From the NCBI GenBank assembly GCA_028583685.1, contig JAMXIF010000043.1:10027705-10091704 (forward strand): a stretch of DNA of 64,000 nt, given 5' to 3'. A program made the translations under genes and the position numbers. Positions 1 to 10,549 of this stretch are shown here, piece by piece; positions within the stretch are counted from its first letter, which is position 1; each line of letters opens with the position of its first letter. This DNA comes from Petaurus breviceps papuanus. Lineage: Eukaryota > Chordata > Mammalia > Diprotodontia > Petauridae. The notes under the pieces are model-generated. The model saw only the letters and a list, made by a program, of their open reading frames with translations, was not told the DNA's origin and did not search any database.

Positions 1-41
<41 letters not shown>
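1..41. repeat. (AG)n microsatellite
   Basis: Dinucleotide AG run starting at the window edge, so its true length is unknown. Confidence 0.95.
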
Positions 42-46
<5 letters not shown>

Positions 47-1320
47 AGAGTTCAATCATTTTTCCCTCTGGGTTAGTAGTACAAATATCTTTTGTTTGGA
101 AGATATTCCTGTATTTCCCCATCTTTGGTTGTGTAAGCAGATGAAAGATGAAGTACAGTGTTGAGGCAACTGGGGGACAATATAGGATCAAATACATTCT
201 AAGTTGAAATTGTGATTTCATTGGGATGATGACCTCTGGCTTTCACTTTACTGTGTGCGCACAAAGCTCTAGACATTACCTGCATACATATATGTATACA
301 TGCATGTGTATATATGCATAACACATATGTGTATGATCAGAACTTATTTCGATGATACCTACAAAGCATGCAAATGTAGCTGCTTCTATGTGTCTGTTCT
401 GCCAAACAGCTGCTCCTTTGGTTTACCTTTTCTATTTTTCACATACTATTGTGTTTTCATTTGCATGTGTTGGCGTATCTGTTTGTTATGGGTCTAAAGG
501 CTACATAGACTTTACAAAAGAAACACATATGTTTGTGGATGATTAGATGAATAATAGTTTTATTACTATCTGTTAGAGAGAGTTCTCTGCCTTGTCCCCC
601 CAAGGTGTGAGTGGGAATTAAAGAGAGTTGGCAATTACAAAGCTCCTGCTGCTGAATGTGAGAACAGGCTCTGCAGTTATTGGCAGGGATTTTTTTCCCC
701 CTTTCTTGAGGCTTCAGACAAGTTTGGAGGCCAGTCGTTTCTCCTCTGCACTCTACTGGCTGTTGAAGCCCGGAGCTAACTTGTTATAACCTACTTAGGC
801 GGTAGGGAACTGTCACTCACCACTTCAGAATCAATGGTTGCAGATGGAAGCTTGGATGCGGTGCCTTTTCCCCCTGCAGTAACAAGCAGTTAATAGATTT
901 TATTATAATTATTTTAACTGCACAAGCTCAGAAGGAAAGTTAGGAGAGTTGTGCAGGTTTGCTAATCAAAATCATCCGCATGCACGTGCGTGAATACAAC
1001 AAAGCATGGAGAAACCTTTTGAAGGTGCTGTTCCTGGATCCAAGTGTAATATTAATAATGATACAAATAATAAATTCATTCTGTGGGGAATTTGTTTGCA
1101 TGAACTTGAAATGTCAGTTCATCAAAATTTTGCTAAAAGAAAGAAATATGCATTAGTACTGTCATCAAGGGAGTGAAGATTTTGCTGGCATATAGATTTG
1201 TCCATATAGAGATATAGATATGTGCATGCATATACTTCATATTTGCATTACTGCATGTTTGTGTATGTGAAACAACCTTTTTGTTTACCAGCCCTATAGA
1301 AAACAGAAAGTTTAATCACT
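42..1320. other. Mostly single-copy DNA, no gene seen
   Basis: I recognise no repeat family in most of this stretch. It is AT-rich with short ATAC/ATGT-rich patches near 285-330 and 1190-1260. The middle part (about 560-1010) is more balanced in composition and holds clustered TAAT-type homeodomain-like words plus a CACGTG E-box near 983; see findings. The short open frames here show no recognisable domain. Confidence 0.5.
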
Positions 1321-1324
1321 TGCT

Positions 1325-1555
1325 ATGGCCTGGAATACACACCTCCCTTCCAAGTATTCTCTTATCTTCCTTGCGTTAGGGAACTGGAACCCCTCCTCAC
1401 CAATGAACTTCTTAGGGCACATACTGTCTTTTCTACCAGTAGAATGTAAACTTCTTAAATGTAGGGATTGTTTCATTTTTTTCTTTAGATCCCCACTTCC
1501 TAATACAGTGTTTTGTACATAGCAGACAGTTAATACAGGATGAATGAATAAATGA
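1325..1555 (+). repeat. L2 LINE 3' end fragment
   Basis: Matches the L2 3' region from memory: 'agaatgtaaacttcttaaa' followed by 'gtgttttgtacatagcag' and an 'aatgaataaatga' end. Old and diverged. Confidence 0.7.
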
Positions 1556-1920
1556 TCTTATGCCACAGTTCTTCCCCACCCTACCATCACCCCAGGAAAG
1601 AAGAAGGGTGTGGTTTTCCCCACTGGAGTCAGATCTAAATTTATTTCGAACTGGGCTTACAGAAAATAGTATGGGAAAAGGTGGTGATAGATCGCATCAT
1701 TTTTTAAGGACTGCTAAGATGATTATTTATCATTGTTTATGTGTAGCAAAGAGAGACTCGTTAACACTACTGTTTTACCAGTCTATAACTGGGATTTTTA
1801 GAAGTGATTTGGTATATGTATCCATTGACCCCAAATTTCCAGTGTGAGACATATAGCCCCAAGGATGCTAAAGGCAGAAAGGCTAAATATGTAGTAAAAT
1901 ATTCATGACATATTTTTGTG
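1556..1920. other. Unassigned sequence
   Basis: No family recognised. The 95-codon plus-strand open frame at 1560-1847 has no domain I recognise and is probably chance. Confidence 0.4.
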
Positions 1921-1921
1921 T

Positions 1922-2240
1922 TAGGAAAGAACTGGAAGTAAATTAGATGTCCATTGAACAGGAAATGACTAAAGTAATTGTGGCTGTTGTTGTTGTTTAT
2001 GTCTTTCATTTTTGAAGAGGACCATGGCATCAGGGAAATGATTGTATGAGGGAGGGCTGTACAAAGTCATCAGCCTCACTTTCTCCTCCAGAACCACCTG
2101 GATCCAGTGACCTGATATTCATCAGGATGATTGGAGATGATCCAGGATGCACCAGCAGAAGCCATAAACATGAATGTTGCAGAAAAGCGTGGGAAGAGTT
2201 ACATGAACTGATACAGAACACAGATAACAAAACAAATAAT
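1922..2240 (+). mobile_element. L1 ORF2/3' fragment split by a SINE
   Basis: The two outer parts (about 1922-1984 and 2155-2240) match the downstream end of marsupial L1, the same region as about 55608-55760 in the older L1 of this window ('atgtccattgaacaggaaatgactaaa' type words, then 'ttacatgaactgatacaga'). A MAR1-like SINE sits between them. Only a few hundred bases of the L1 remain. Confidence 0.65.
1985..2154 (+). mobile_element. MAR1-like (RTE-derived) SINE
   Basis: Starts with a TTG repeat, then 'gtctttcatttttgaagagg' and 'accatggcatcaggg', followed by the 'gcctcactttctcctcca' block typical of the marsupial SINE mobilised by RTE. 3' end truncated. It interrupts an L1 fragment, so it is younger than that copy. 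Confidence 0.75.
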
Positions 2241-2914
2241 GCGCCCAATGATTAAAAAATGAAAATATGAAGAAAGATAACCATAAAAGACAACCAGTAG
2301 AGAATTCTGTATTATTTTACTGGCTGTGCTTTGTTGACCCTAGAAAAGAGAGAACATGTACCTCCCTTTTGCAGAGGTGGGGTTCTGTGGATGTAGAGCA
2401 ATGTATCTACTATTATACTTGGTTGACATATCAATTTATCTTGTTGAACTTTTGTTTTTATGCTTTGCATAAAGGATGACTCACTGGGTAGGAGAGAGAA
2501 GAGGTGTATACTCATAAATGAAGGGGATTTGAAACAAAATTAATAATAATAATATATCCTAAAGTGACTTGATGAATATAAAGAGTCCCCTTTCCTAAAT
2601 CTTCCCTACCATGCTAGCATGAAACCTGCCATTACAAATTTAATTCCTTTGGTTTAAAACTTTATATTCCTGAGAGTGTTCCTAAAATGCAAGATTCTTG
2701 GAAAAAGTAACATGTGATCCCATTATCAGTTATTAACATTCTGCCACTAATTAATCATTTTTCATTATCTGAGAGATTACATACCAAAAATAAGCCCACA
2801 AAAGAATGGGGCAGAAGAAAAGTGAGCTTTGTTCAGTTAAGGAGACAAGAAGATAATAGTAAGAAGTGCAAGGAAAGTAAATAGAAGGCTACAGAAAACT
2901 AAGAGAATGATTCA
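2241..2914. other. Unassigned AT-rich sequence
   Basis: No gene, RNA or repeat recognised. Short open frames on both strands around 2267-2515 are shadows of each other and have no recognisable content. Confidence 0.4.
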
Positions 2915-3480
2915 ACCAATCTATGCATCACTAAGCACTTACCAAGCATTTACTACCTACCAGGCACTGTGCTGTGTTGGGGATGCAATAGAAAAAGAAA
3001 CAAAAAAAGTAGTTCTTTTTCTCAAGAACTTTATATTCTAGTAGGGGAGACAACATGTATTTTGTTCAGTACACATAAGAAATATACAAAATAGATGGAA
3101 GGTTTGCTCAGAAAGGAAGGTGCTAACATCAGGGGTGACTGCAGAAGTCCTTTGGCAGAGTGTGAGGGAAGCCAGGGTTTCCAAGTGGCACAGATGGAGA
3201 AGCAGACCATTCTAGGCATGGAGGACAACCAGTGTAAAGACACAGAAGGGGAAGATGATGTATGGTGTGAGGGGAACAGAAAGTAGGCCAGTATGGCAGA
3301 ACTGGAATGGGTGGAATCGAGTCAAGTGTCATATGAACATGGAAATTTAGGAAGGGACCATTGTGAGAAAGCTTAAAATGATAAAAAGACTTTATATTTA
3401 ATCCTTGAGGCAATGGGCAGTCTCTGGAATTTATTAAATTTGGGTGTATGAAGATTCTGGTTAATACAAAGGAGAAGAAC
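2915..3480 (-). repeat. L2 LINE fragment
   Basis: Reads as antisense L2: 'ccaggcactgtgctgtgttg', then 'ttctagtaggggagacaac', then 'tttatatttaatccttgagg' and 'caatgggcag'. The order fits one L2 copy on the minus strand reaching into the ORF2 C-terminal region. The 117-codon minus frame here is a relic of, or chance frame in, this L2. Confidence 0.75.
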
Positions 3481-4083
3481 ACATGGAAAATGTTAAGGAT
3501 TAAACTGAAAGTAAGCTTTACCTATTTCATGGTGTTATCTTTCCAAACCACTTAGGTATAAGGATAAGAGCAAGTCATAAGAAAGGGCAAAATGGCAAAT
3601 TTAGGTTAAACCACGTTTTTTATTTTTTGTTTGTTCCAACCAAAGATTACTGGGATTATGTGACTGTAAATCTGGCTTCCTATCACTTAGTTGTTATTCC
3701 CTTTTCTAGAATTGTTACAGTTCCTTATTTAGTCTTAAAACATCTCACGGGAGTTTAAGACAAATTCTTTCTGAAATTATTGAGAAATCAGTTGCATTGA
3801 TGGGTAATAGTTGTAAATGCTTTGGAGAATAACAGAGTAACTTGCATTTAGGCATGTCTAGAAGGCCTGTGGAGGACAGGAGATATCTCCTAGTCATCTT
3901 CTTTCTCCATCTTTCCTGCCCAGGCTGAGAACTTAGCCTTCCCTACTCTGTCTTATGCTCCACTGGATGGAGGGCTGCGTTCTCTTGCCCAGCAGAACAT
4001 TGTGAAATGGAAGAACTCTTCATTCTCAGCAGTGCACAGTGGAAATGAGCAGAGTATCTTTTTAGACTTATGCTTTCATTTTC

Positions 4084-4121
<38 letters not shown>

Positions 4122-5010
4122 ATCATGATGGCAGTGATAATGATAATAAGGCTCACCAGTTCTGGCAATTCAACTGACCACTGACATAGCCCATAGTCTG
4201 ATTATGAGGGCTGATGCTGGCCTCTTGACAAGTTTTCAATTGACTCCTTAACAACCTGGATAAATAGGTTCACATAATCTTGGAGACTCTCTGCTTGATT
4301 GTACCAGTCAGGGGTATCTAGTACATGACATTTTTGATGTGAAAAGCTTTTTCTTGAGCTTCTTAAATACAGAAATTTTCCCCTTCCTCCCTTCCCCATC
4401 CTAGTGTCTCCTAGCAATTGTACTTGACCTAAGTGAGGCGGCTCACTCTCTAGATGATTGCTTTCTGGACTGCATTTCCCTTAAATGGAAACCATCCTGC
4501 TAATGCTTGAGCTGACCTGTTGCTCTGTCCAAATAAAGATTCAGACCATGTCTACATGCAAAAAGCAAAGAAACAAAGCAACACGGGGCAGTCCTCTACA
4601 GAAAAGTGTAAATGATTGTCCATTAACTTGATAATTCAGGAAAAGGTTGTACTAAAAGTCAAAGGTAAATGGAAAATTGTTTTATTCACTTTGATTTCTT
4701 CAGTATTAAATAGAGAACCTGAAAACTTATATTATTTAGCATAGACTGGCAAGGTGAACAATTTTCCAGGTCTGGCTCTTCAGTAGGCTAAATTAACTTC
4801 ATTTTGTCAAGATGACTTTATTTTATTGTATATAAATATAGACATACACACATACATATATACATATATATGTATGTATTCATAGGATTTCCATTTTTCT
4901 TGATACTGTAGTTTCGTTTCATGGACCTCAAGTCCGAGGGTGAACTCCAGAACATCAAATGCTTTAGATGCATTGATCCCATACCATCTGACCAAATGAT
5001 AACCAAGGCC
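3481..5010. other. Unassigned sequence with a (CA)n run
   Basis: No gene recognised. A perfect (CA)n run lies at about 4087-4119 and an AT/CATA-rich low-complexity patch at about 4830-4884. Otherwise I see no repeat family. Confidence 0.45.
4087..4119. repeat. (CA)n microsatellite
   Basis: About 16 uninterrupted CA units. Confidence 0.95.
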
Positions 5011-5184
5011 TTACTTTGCAAGCTCTTTGAAAACAGATATTGAGACTAATTTCTTCTTGATTCCACTATAGTATTTAGCAAAGGACTGGGTGTCCAGCAC
5101 ATTGTGGACATCCTGCATCAGTCTAACTGACCTAACCTTTTAATAAAAAACAAATACTAGGAAATTTATTTTGATTCAGTGTGA

Positions 5185-6265
5185 AAAACAAACACTTAAA
5201 AAAGCATCTACAACACATCAAATCCCTTGCTAAGTGCTGGGGATACAAAAACCAAAAAAAGAATAAAAATAATAATTTCTGCCTTCAAGAAGCTTATAGT
5301 CCTTTGCGTAAATGAATACAAAGTATTTTATTGGGAGGAACACTAACACATGGGTTGGTTGAGGGACAAGATATCTTTTGTCAAATGTCATATTGAGCCT
5401 TGAATGTAGCTAAATATTCCAAGGAGACCAAGTGAGAAATGTGAACATTTGATGTGCAAAGGAGGTCCAGTTTGTTTAAAGGACTAGAATGACATGGTGA
5501 AGAGGCCAATTTAATTGAAATATAGAATGTATAGGGATGGGAGAGAATAATATGGAATGTCTCACAAGACAGGTTAGAGCCAGATACTGAATAATTTTAA
5601 ATGTCAAATAGAAGCACTTACATAAGGTGTCCTAAAAGTTTTAGTGCCACTTTAAGTTTGGATAGCTTTAAATGGCACTAAGACCTTTGGGACAGCATAT
5701 ATTTTGTTTTATATGCAATAGGAGGTCACTAAAAAAATCTTGTTGAATAGGGGACAAACATGGTTAAACCTTTCCATCAAGAATATCCTTTTGACAACTA
5801 TATGGAGAAAAGATTGGGGGTAGGAGCAGGACAGAAATCAGGAAGACCAATTAGGTGTCTATTGCAATAGTTTAGGTACAAAATGATGAGGCAGTCAATT
5901 AAGGTTGTGGCTTCATGACTATATGGAGAGAAGGGGACAGATATGAGAAAGGTGAAAGTCAAATCAATACCACTTGGAAACTGATTGGCTATTGAGGGTA
6001 AGGGAAAGGGACAGATGAAAGGTAACTCTGAGTTTGTGAAACTGGATGATCAGAAGGCTGGTGATTCCATTGAGATACATTGGGAAGGTAAAAAGAAGAG
6101 TATATGGGCAATTAAAAAGTTCCCATTTTGACATTTTCATTTGTCCAGTATGCAAGGGGTGATGTAGGACTAGAATACAAGAGAGACATGAGCATATGAT
6201 ATATAGATTTGGGAATCATCTTCATAAAAAGGAGGCTTAAATACATGGGGAGGGGAGAAATAGAA
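5185..6265 (-). repeat. Long L2 LINE fragment with nested MITE
   Basis: Antisense L2: 'ttgctaagtgctggggatac' then successive L2 blocks to 'gatttgggaatcatcttcat' near 6210. The copy is interrupted at 5625-5697 by a small hairpin transposon and cut at about 6270 by an L1 5' end. Similar purine-rich L2-like words reappear after 7958, which suggests the L2 continues past the L1/LTR block. Confidence 0.75.
5625..5697. mobile_element. 73-bp hairpin MITE, Tc1/mariner type
   Basis: The element is almost entirely two inverted arms of about 30 bp. The left arm has 'gtgtcctaaaagttttagtg' and the reverse complement of the right arm has 'ctgtcccaaaggtcttagtg'. TA flanks both sides (5623-5624 and 5698-5699), the target duplication of Tc1/mariner elements. 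It interrupts L2. A longer relative with the same arms lies at 26783-26924. Confidence 0.75.
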
Positions 6266-6269
6266 ATAG

Positions 6270-7253
6270 TAGGGGGCAGAGTCAAGATGGCAGAGTAGAA
6301 GCAGGACCTCCCCACTGCTCTGGCTTCCACCTTCCCCAATCCATGTAAAAAGGGGACTCTAAACAAACTTTCGAGATGCAGAACCCACAAAATTAAACAG
6401 AGCAGCTAACCTCCTGCTGAGGACAGCTTGGCAGGCCAGCAGGAATCGGCCAGCACAGTGCTCTGGGAGCCCAGCCCAGCACCACACCGAGGCTTTAGCC
6501 CCAGGGTGGGCCTGACCAGCCCCCTGCCAGAGGGACTCCAGATCAGCAGCAGCTGTAGCCCTTTCCAGATTTATCAACACATAGATGTGAAGGACAAAGT
6601 GAGAGGTCAGTGCAGTCTGGACTTTGGGACCCAGTAAGTGGGAGTGCATGGCTTTTGCCCCTGGGGAGAGAAGCTGCTGAGACACCTGCCCAGCCAGCCA
6701 GCCCCATGTGGCAGCTTCAGCTCCTGGCCTACAGAGTGTAGGGGGAACAAGCATCAGTCTGAGGGGTAATCCCTCTTGCTTTAACCTGCTTGGATCTGGA
6801 TTGCAGTCTAGGGTGGAAGTCCTGGGGTGTGTGACCAGCTTGCCAGAGTGTGTGGAGACCTCAGAGAGGGCACCCATATAATACCTCCAGCAGCTGAGAA
6901 AGCCCCAGCATTTGGGACAAAAGCTCCCCTGTCTGGTGGCAGAGTCCTACTGTGGTAAAAAGCCCAGGGGTCAAGTGACTGAGGGGCAACATGACCAGGC
7001 AAAGGAAACAAAGCAGACAGAAGATTCCAACATTAGACTCCTATTTTGGGGACATAAAGGATCAAATCATGGAACAGGAGGAAACCAGTGAAGTCAGAAG
7101 TCCTGCACCAAAAGCTTCAAAGGAAAATACAAGCTGGTTACAGGCCATAGAGGACCTTAAGAAGCAGATAAGAGAAGTGGAGGAAAAATTGGGAAGAGAA
7201 ATGAGAACGATGCAAGAAAATTATGAAATGAGAGTCAACAGCCTGACTGAGGA
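6270..7253 (+). mobile_element. L1 LINE, 5' UTR plus start of ORF1, 3' part missing
   Basis: Begins 'gggggcagagtcaagatggc', the usual start of this marsupial L1 family. A GC-rich 5' UTR of about 720 bp leads to ORF1, whose ATG is at 6991. About 88 codons of ORF1 follow: a basic, polar N-terminus beginning MTRQRKQSRQK, then the start of a coiled coil (residues about 50-88). Homology to the second copy at 20531 stops just after 7251, where an LTR-like sequence begins. L1 copies normally lose the 5' end, so a copy with a 5' end and no 3' end is unusual. Divergence from the second copy is roughly 8 percent by eye. Confidence 0.9.
6359..6877 (-). CDS. Antisense open frame in L1 5' UTR (ORF0-like candidate)
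   Basis: A 172-codon frame with a true ATG (reverse complement of 6875-6877), running antisense through most of the L1 5' UTR. The L1 copy at 20.5 kb has a frame of 159 codons with the same start, open in the same register, and alignable for about 130 residues (for example GAKAM, SHLLGPKVQTAL, FVLHIYVLI, AGQA, PGAKASV). The C-termini differ because of an indel. I recognise no domain; leucine-rich and proline-containing. Primate L1s carry an antisense ORF0 in the 5' UTR, which is the closest known parallel; homology is not implied. It may be a chance frame in GC-rich DNA. Confidence 0.35.
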   Translation of the reverse strand: MGALSEVSTHSGKLVTHPRTSTLDCNPDPSRLKQEGLPLRLMLVPPTLCRPGAEAATWGWLAGQVSQQLLSPGAKAMHSHLLGPKVQTALTSHFVLHIYVLINLERATAAADLESLWQGAGQAHPGAKASVWCWAGLPEHCAGRFLLACQAVLSRRLAALFNFVGSASRKFV

Positions 7254-7257
7254 CCAG

Positions 7258-7953
7258 AGGAGTTGTCAAGAACTGAGGAGGCATGACTGTGCTGCCGGTA
7301 CTTTGTCTGTTTTGATGTTACTTTGTCAGATTTGTTTGCTGATGAAGGCCTCAGATGTTGTTCTTGGGTCTAGGTTGATTTCACATTCACAGAGTGAATT
7401 GATGAGGAATGCTGGCAATGGATATGAACATTATTGTAGCTTTGTTAAGCCTTGTCTTCCCAGGAGCAGAAACTGCTGAGAACTTGTTAAGATGAAGAAA
7501 AGACCTCTCCTTGGGTGTTGAATGCTGTGATGACATTGTAACCTTGTTGTGACCTAGGGGTGGATGGCCTTTGAGTTTTCCACTTCCCCTTGAGAGGGTG
7601 TTTGGTGGTGACTGATGATATTGTGATTAAATTGTGATGCAGGGTGGAAAACTTTTGACCTTTGTATTTTGTGACTGACCAAATGAATTTACTTTGTTTA
7701 TGATTAGAAACTAATCTCCAATTGAGTAGAGAGAAGACTTTGTGATTGACTAAATGAATGTGCTACCCAGGGGTGGAGTACTTGGACCTTTGTAATTTGT
7801 GATTGAATTGAAGACTTATTAAATGATTGAGATACACATCGTGAATGCTTCATTTTGATTTTCTGTGAATGTTTTGCCTTAATTTGTTACTGAATAAATG
7901 GAGTTTACCATGCTTGTAATAAGCCTTGGAGGATGCTCCTACTTGGTGTTACA
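7258..7953 (+). mobile_element. LTR-like fossil abutting the L1
   Basis: About 690 bp with TG near 7264, an 'aataaa' signal near 7893 followed by a GT-rich stretch, and CA at 7953, the general plan of a solo retroviral LTR. The U3-like part contains imperfect repeats of about 90 bp around 'tttgacctttgtattttgtg' and 'gactgaccaaatgaattt'. I could not find matching target duplications, so the ends are approximate and the class (ERVL-like or other) is uncertain. No internal retroviral region is present. Confidence 0.5.
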
Positions 7954-7959
7954 TACCTT

Positions 7960-8075
7960 ATGTGGAGAGAGAAGATAGAAGAGAAAGAAAATAAAGAAAG
8001 GAATGTTTAAAAAAGAGAAAGAAAGGGAGGAAAGAAAGAAAAGAAGAAAGGAAGGAAGGAAAGAAAGAAAAAGAA
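7960..8075. repeat. Purine-rich (GAAA/GAAG)n tract
   Basis: Degenerate AAAG/GAAG repeat. It could be a decayed poly(A) tail or expanded purine-rich L2 sequence; the first part (about 7958-7990) resembles antisense L2. Confidence 0.8.
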
Positions 8076-8104
8076 TGTTGTGTTGCCTACTTGGAAGTTT
8101 GGTC

Positions 8105-8335
8105 CCTAGTAGGTAGCTTTCTGACCTGTTACAGACTTTAGCTTGAAAAGGTCAAGGTCCCCCCACTGCAGCCTGGGCTATCTCCAGTTGTACTGATTCA
8201 CATCTGGCCATCAGACACAGATGACTCTGGAAGAGAAAGTAAAGCTGGTGATTCCTCACTTAAATCCATTTCACTTGCATGTCATGGCATCACCTCCCTT
8301 ATGTCATGATGCTCTTTGAGAATGTTCTGTGAGGA
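8105..8335 (-). mobile_element. MAR1-like (RTE-derived) SINE
   Basis: Reverse complement of the MAR1-like SINE: 'gcagcctgggctatctccag', 'gatgactctggaagagaaag', and 'cttatgtcatgatgctcttt' near the element's 5' end. Close to full length. Confidence 0.8.
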
Positions 8336-8429
8336 ATTTGATAGTGAAAGGAAGGAATGCTATAAATCAATACATTGAAAAGAAACAGAAGAGAAATCTT
8401 CTGAAAGTACATTAAAACCTCTATTCCTT

Positions 8430-8765
8430 TTGCTATAATTTCCTTCCTATCTATCTCATTTGTTCAGTTCCTACCCTGCCTTCAAGACCCCCCGAAATAC
8501 CACAAACTTTATGTATTCCTTTTACCCCACTTTCAGAAAGCAGTGCCCCCTCCTTTGAACTAACATGATACTTCCTGTTGTGTTATGCTATTCTGATTTG
8601 CCTTGTGGTTATTTGTACATGTTTTATCTCCCCTTCAAGATTGTAAACTTCCTAAGGGCATTGAATGACCATGTCTTACTCACAATTTTACACAATATAA
8701 TATAATAATTATAATCTCTTGTCTAATTGTCAGTCAAACTTTTTTGAATTAATAAATGAGTAAAT
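8430..8765 (+). repeat. L2 LINE 3' end fragment
   Basis: L2-like 3' words: 'agattgtaaacttcctaagg' then a diverged tail ending 'attaataaatgagtaaatg'. Confidence 0.65.
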
Positions 8766-8929
8766 GCCAAATCACATATCTACACAATGAGTAAAATAGG
8801 GTGGGATGAGTTCTTTTTCTGGATTCTCTACTCCTAGCCAATTCTCTTATTGATGGTCTTTTCACTTCTCAGTCCTTGACTTCATATAAAGTCAACTTGA
8901 AGTTCAGCTACGACTTGTACAGAATCTCA

Positions 8930-9115
8930 TTTGAACTTTTCAACAACCTTGTGAGATAGGTATCATTATCCTCATGTTACAAATAAGGACACTGAAATTC
9001 AGAGAGGTTAAGTGATAAATATGCATTCATAGAACTAGCAAATGTCAGAGGTAGGATTTGAATCCCAGCTTTCTTTTTTTCTCTTGTCAAAACATCACAT
9101 AATCTTTCTCTATGT
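8930..9115 (-). repeat. MIR SINE
   Basis: Antisense MIR core: 'tgagataggtatcattatcc', 'ggacactgaaattcagagag', 'gttaagtgat', then 'aggatttgaatcccagct'. Confidence 0.8.
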
Positions 9116-9659
9116 CATACTGCCATCTGAATTACTAAATTGACCCTGTAATTCCTATAAACACAACAGCCTTGACTGCCTTCAGAAGACTGACTCATAC
9201 TTGATAACCATCAAAAATTTGTTTGGTTGCTGAAAGAGTTGGACTATGCAGAAATCATTAGGCCCCTACAAAATGTGCCAAGGTTCAGAGTATTTAAAGG
9301 TTTTTTTTTCACCCTCCAAGAAATGTATTTATTTTAATTTACATTTAGATGAGGTTTCCCATAGCAGATGGCAGGAATTTCAGTCAATTTGCAATAGGAG
9401 ACAGACATTCTAGCCAATGGAATATCAAAAAAAACAATGACACCTGTTTTACTTCTCTGTGGACAACTGTCTTTGAAAAAACAAGTGAAAATTCCCAGCC
9501 CAGATGGGAGTTATTCCTTAAATGTTGGTGGAGGAAACCAAACTGGTATGAAGTGATCATTTAGCATTTAGAATTCAGATATCCTTGAAAATGGTTATTG
9601 ACTAAGTGGAATTACTAATATTTCTCCTACATTCTCAGCAATAATAGTACCTCTTCCAG
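9116..9659. other. Unassigned sequence
   Basis: No repeat or gene recognised. A 71-codon plus frame at 9349-9564 has no recognisable domain. Confidence 0.4.
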
Positions 9660-9900
9660 ACTGAAGAATGGTAAAACTTAGAATTATGGAATTACATACA
9701 GAAAATGATGACTTACATCCAAGAGCTCTAAAAGAAATTATGAGACATAGCTTTAGATCCACTGTTAGAAATCACTGAGAAAGAATGGAGAATGAATAAA
9801 AAAAAGTTCCAGAATACTAGAGATCAGCAAATATTCCTTCAATGTCCCACAAGTGGAAAGGGGTATAGTCTGGTAATCATAACAACAATCCTTCAGTAAT
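9660..9900 (+). repeat. CR1/L3 LINE ORF2 fragment
   Basis: Heavily decayed but keeps the word order of the L3/CR1 reverse transcriptase region ('gagaaagaatggagaatgaa', 'ctagagatcagcaaatattc', 'aagtggaaaggggtatagtc'). Confidence 0.5.
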
Positions 9901-9944
9901 CCCTTGCTGTGAAAGCAATCACATTTTAGTAGATGTGTTGCTCA

Positions 9945-10137
9945 TGGGATCATCAGAAATGAAAGGGACTTTATAGATCATCTAGGACAATTTCCTTGTA
10001 TTCTTTAAGAAGGGGAATTTGAGACCAATAGAGAAGTAACTTGGCCTACACAAGTAGTAAGTAGCATAACTGGTATTAAATCCCATGTCCTCTAACTAAG
10101 GCTCCAATGTACAATGTACTACACCATATTGTCTCAC
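9945..10137 (-). repeat. MIR-like SINE
   Basis: Antisense MIR-type pattern: 'gggactttatagatcatcta', a block aligning to the cell of 'gaaactgaggcccagagagg', then 'tattaaatcccatgtcctct' and 'actacacca'. Confidence 0.6.
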
Positions 10138-10549
10138 TTTCAGGTCATTTTTCTCTTTATTCTCTGTGCTATAGTGAGGTCATTCAGGCAAATTTATGAA
10201 GTCCAACCTGAGTTCGGAATTCACAGCAGGACTACTGAGTTCTTTCAGTACTGCATTCATAAGGAGGTAATGTGAAAAGGGATGGAAATAGCATTTGAAA
10301 ATGTCTTGAAAAGGAAATACAGAACTGTTTTGTTTTCTGTAGAAAGTTTATACCCCAAAACTTCCATCCAAATCCGATACACAAAGTGGTCTGTTAAATT
10401 TTGGTCTTTCTTTTGTGAATCCTTATTTTTTTAAAGAGTTAATTATCATAGAATTGTGTCCCCATGTTTCCAAGACTGTGTAAATCCCAGCCCAACTGTG
10501 TATTGATTGAGAGTTAAATTTAGTTGTGTCTCTCCTTAAATTTCAATTG
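10138..10549. other. Unassigned sequence
   Basis: Nothing recognised on either strand. Confidence 0.4.

Noticed and set aside
6991-7479. 162-codon plus frame as a distinct protein
   Set aside because: Only the first 88 or so codons are L1 ORF1; the rest is chance readthrough into the LTR-like block.
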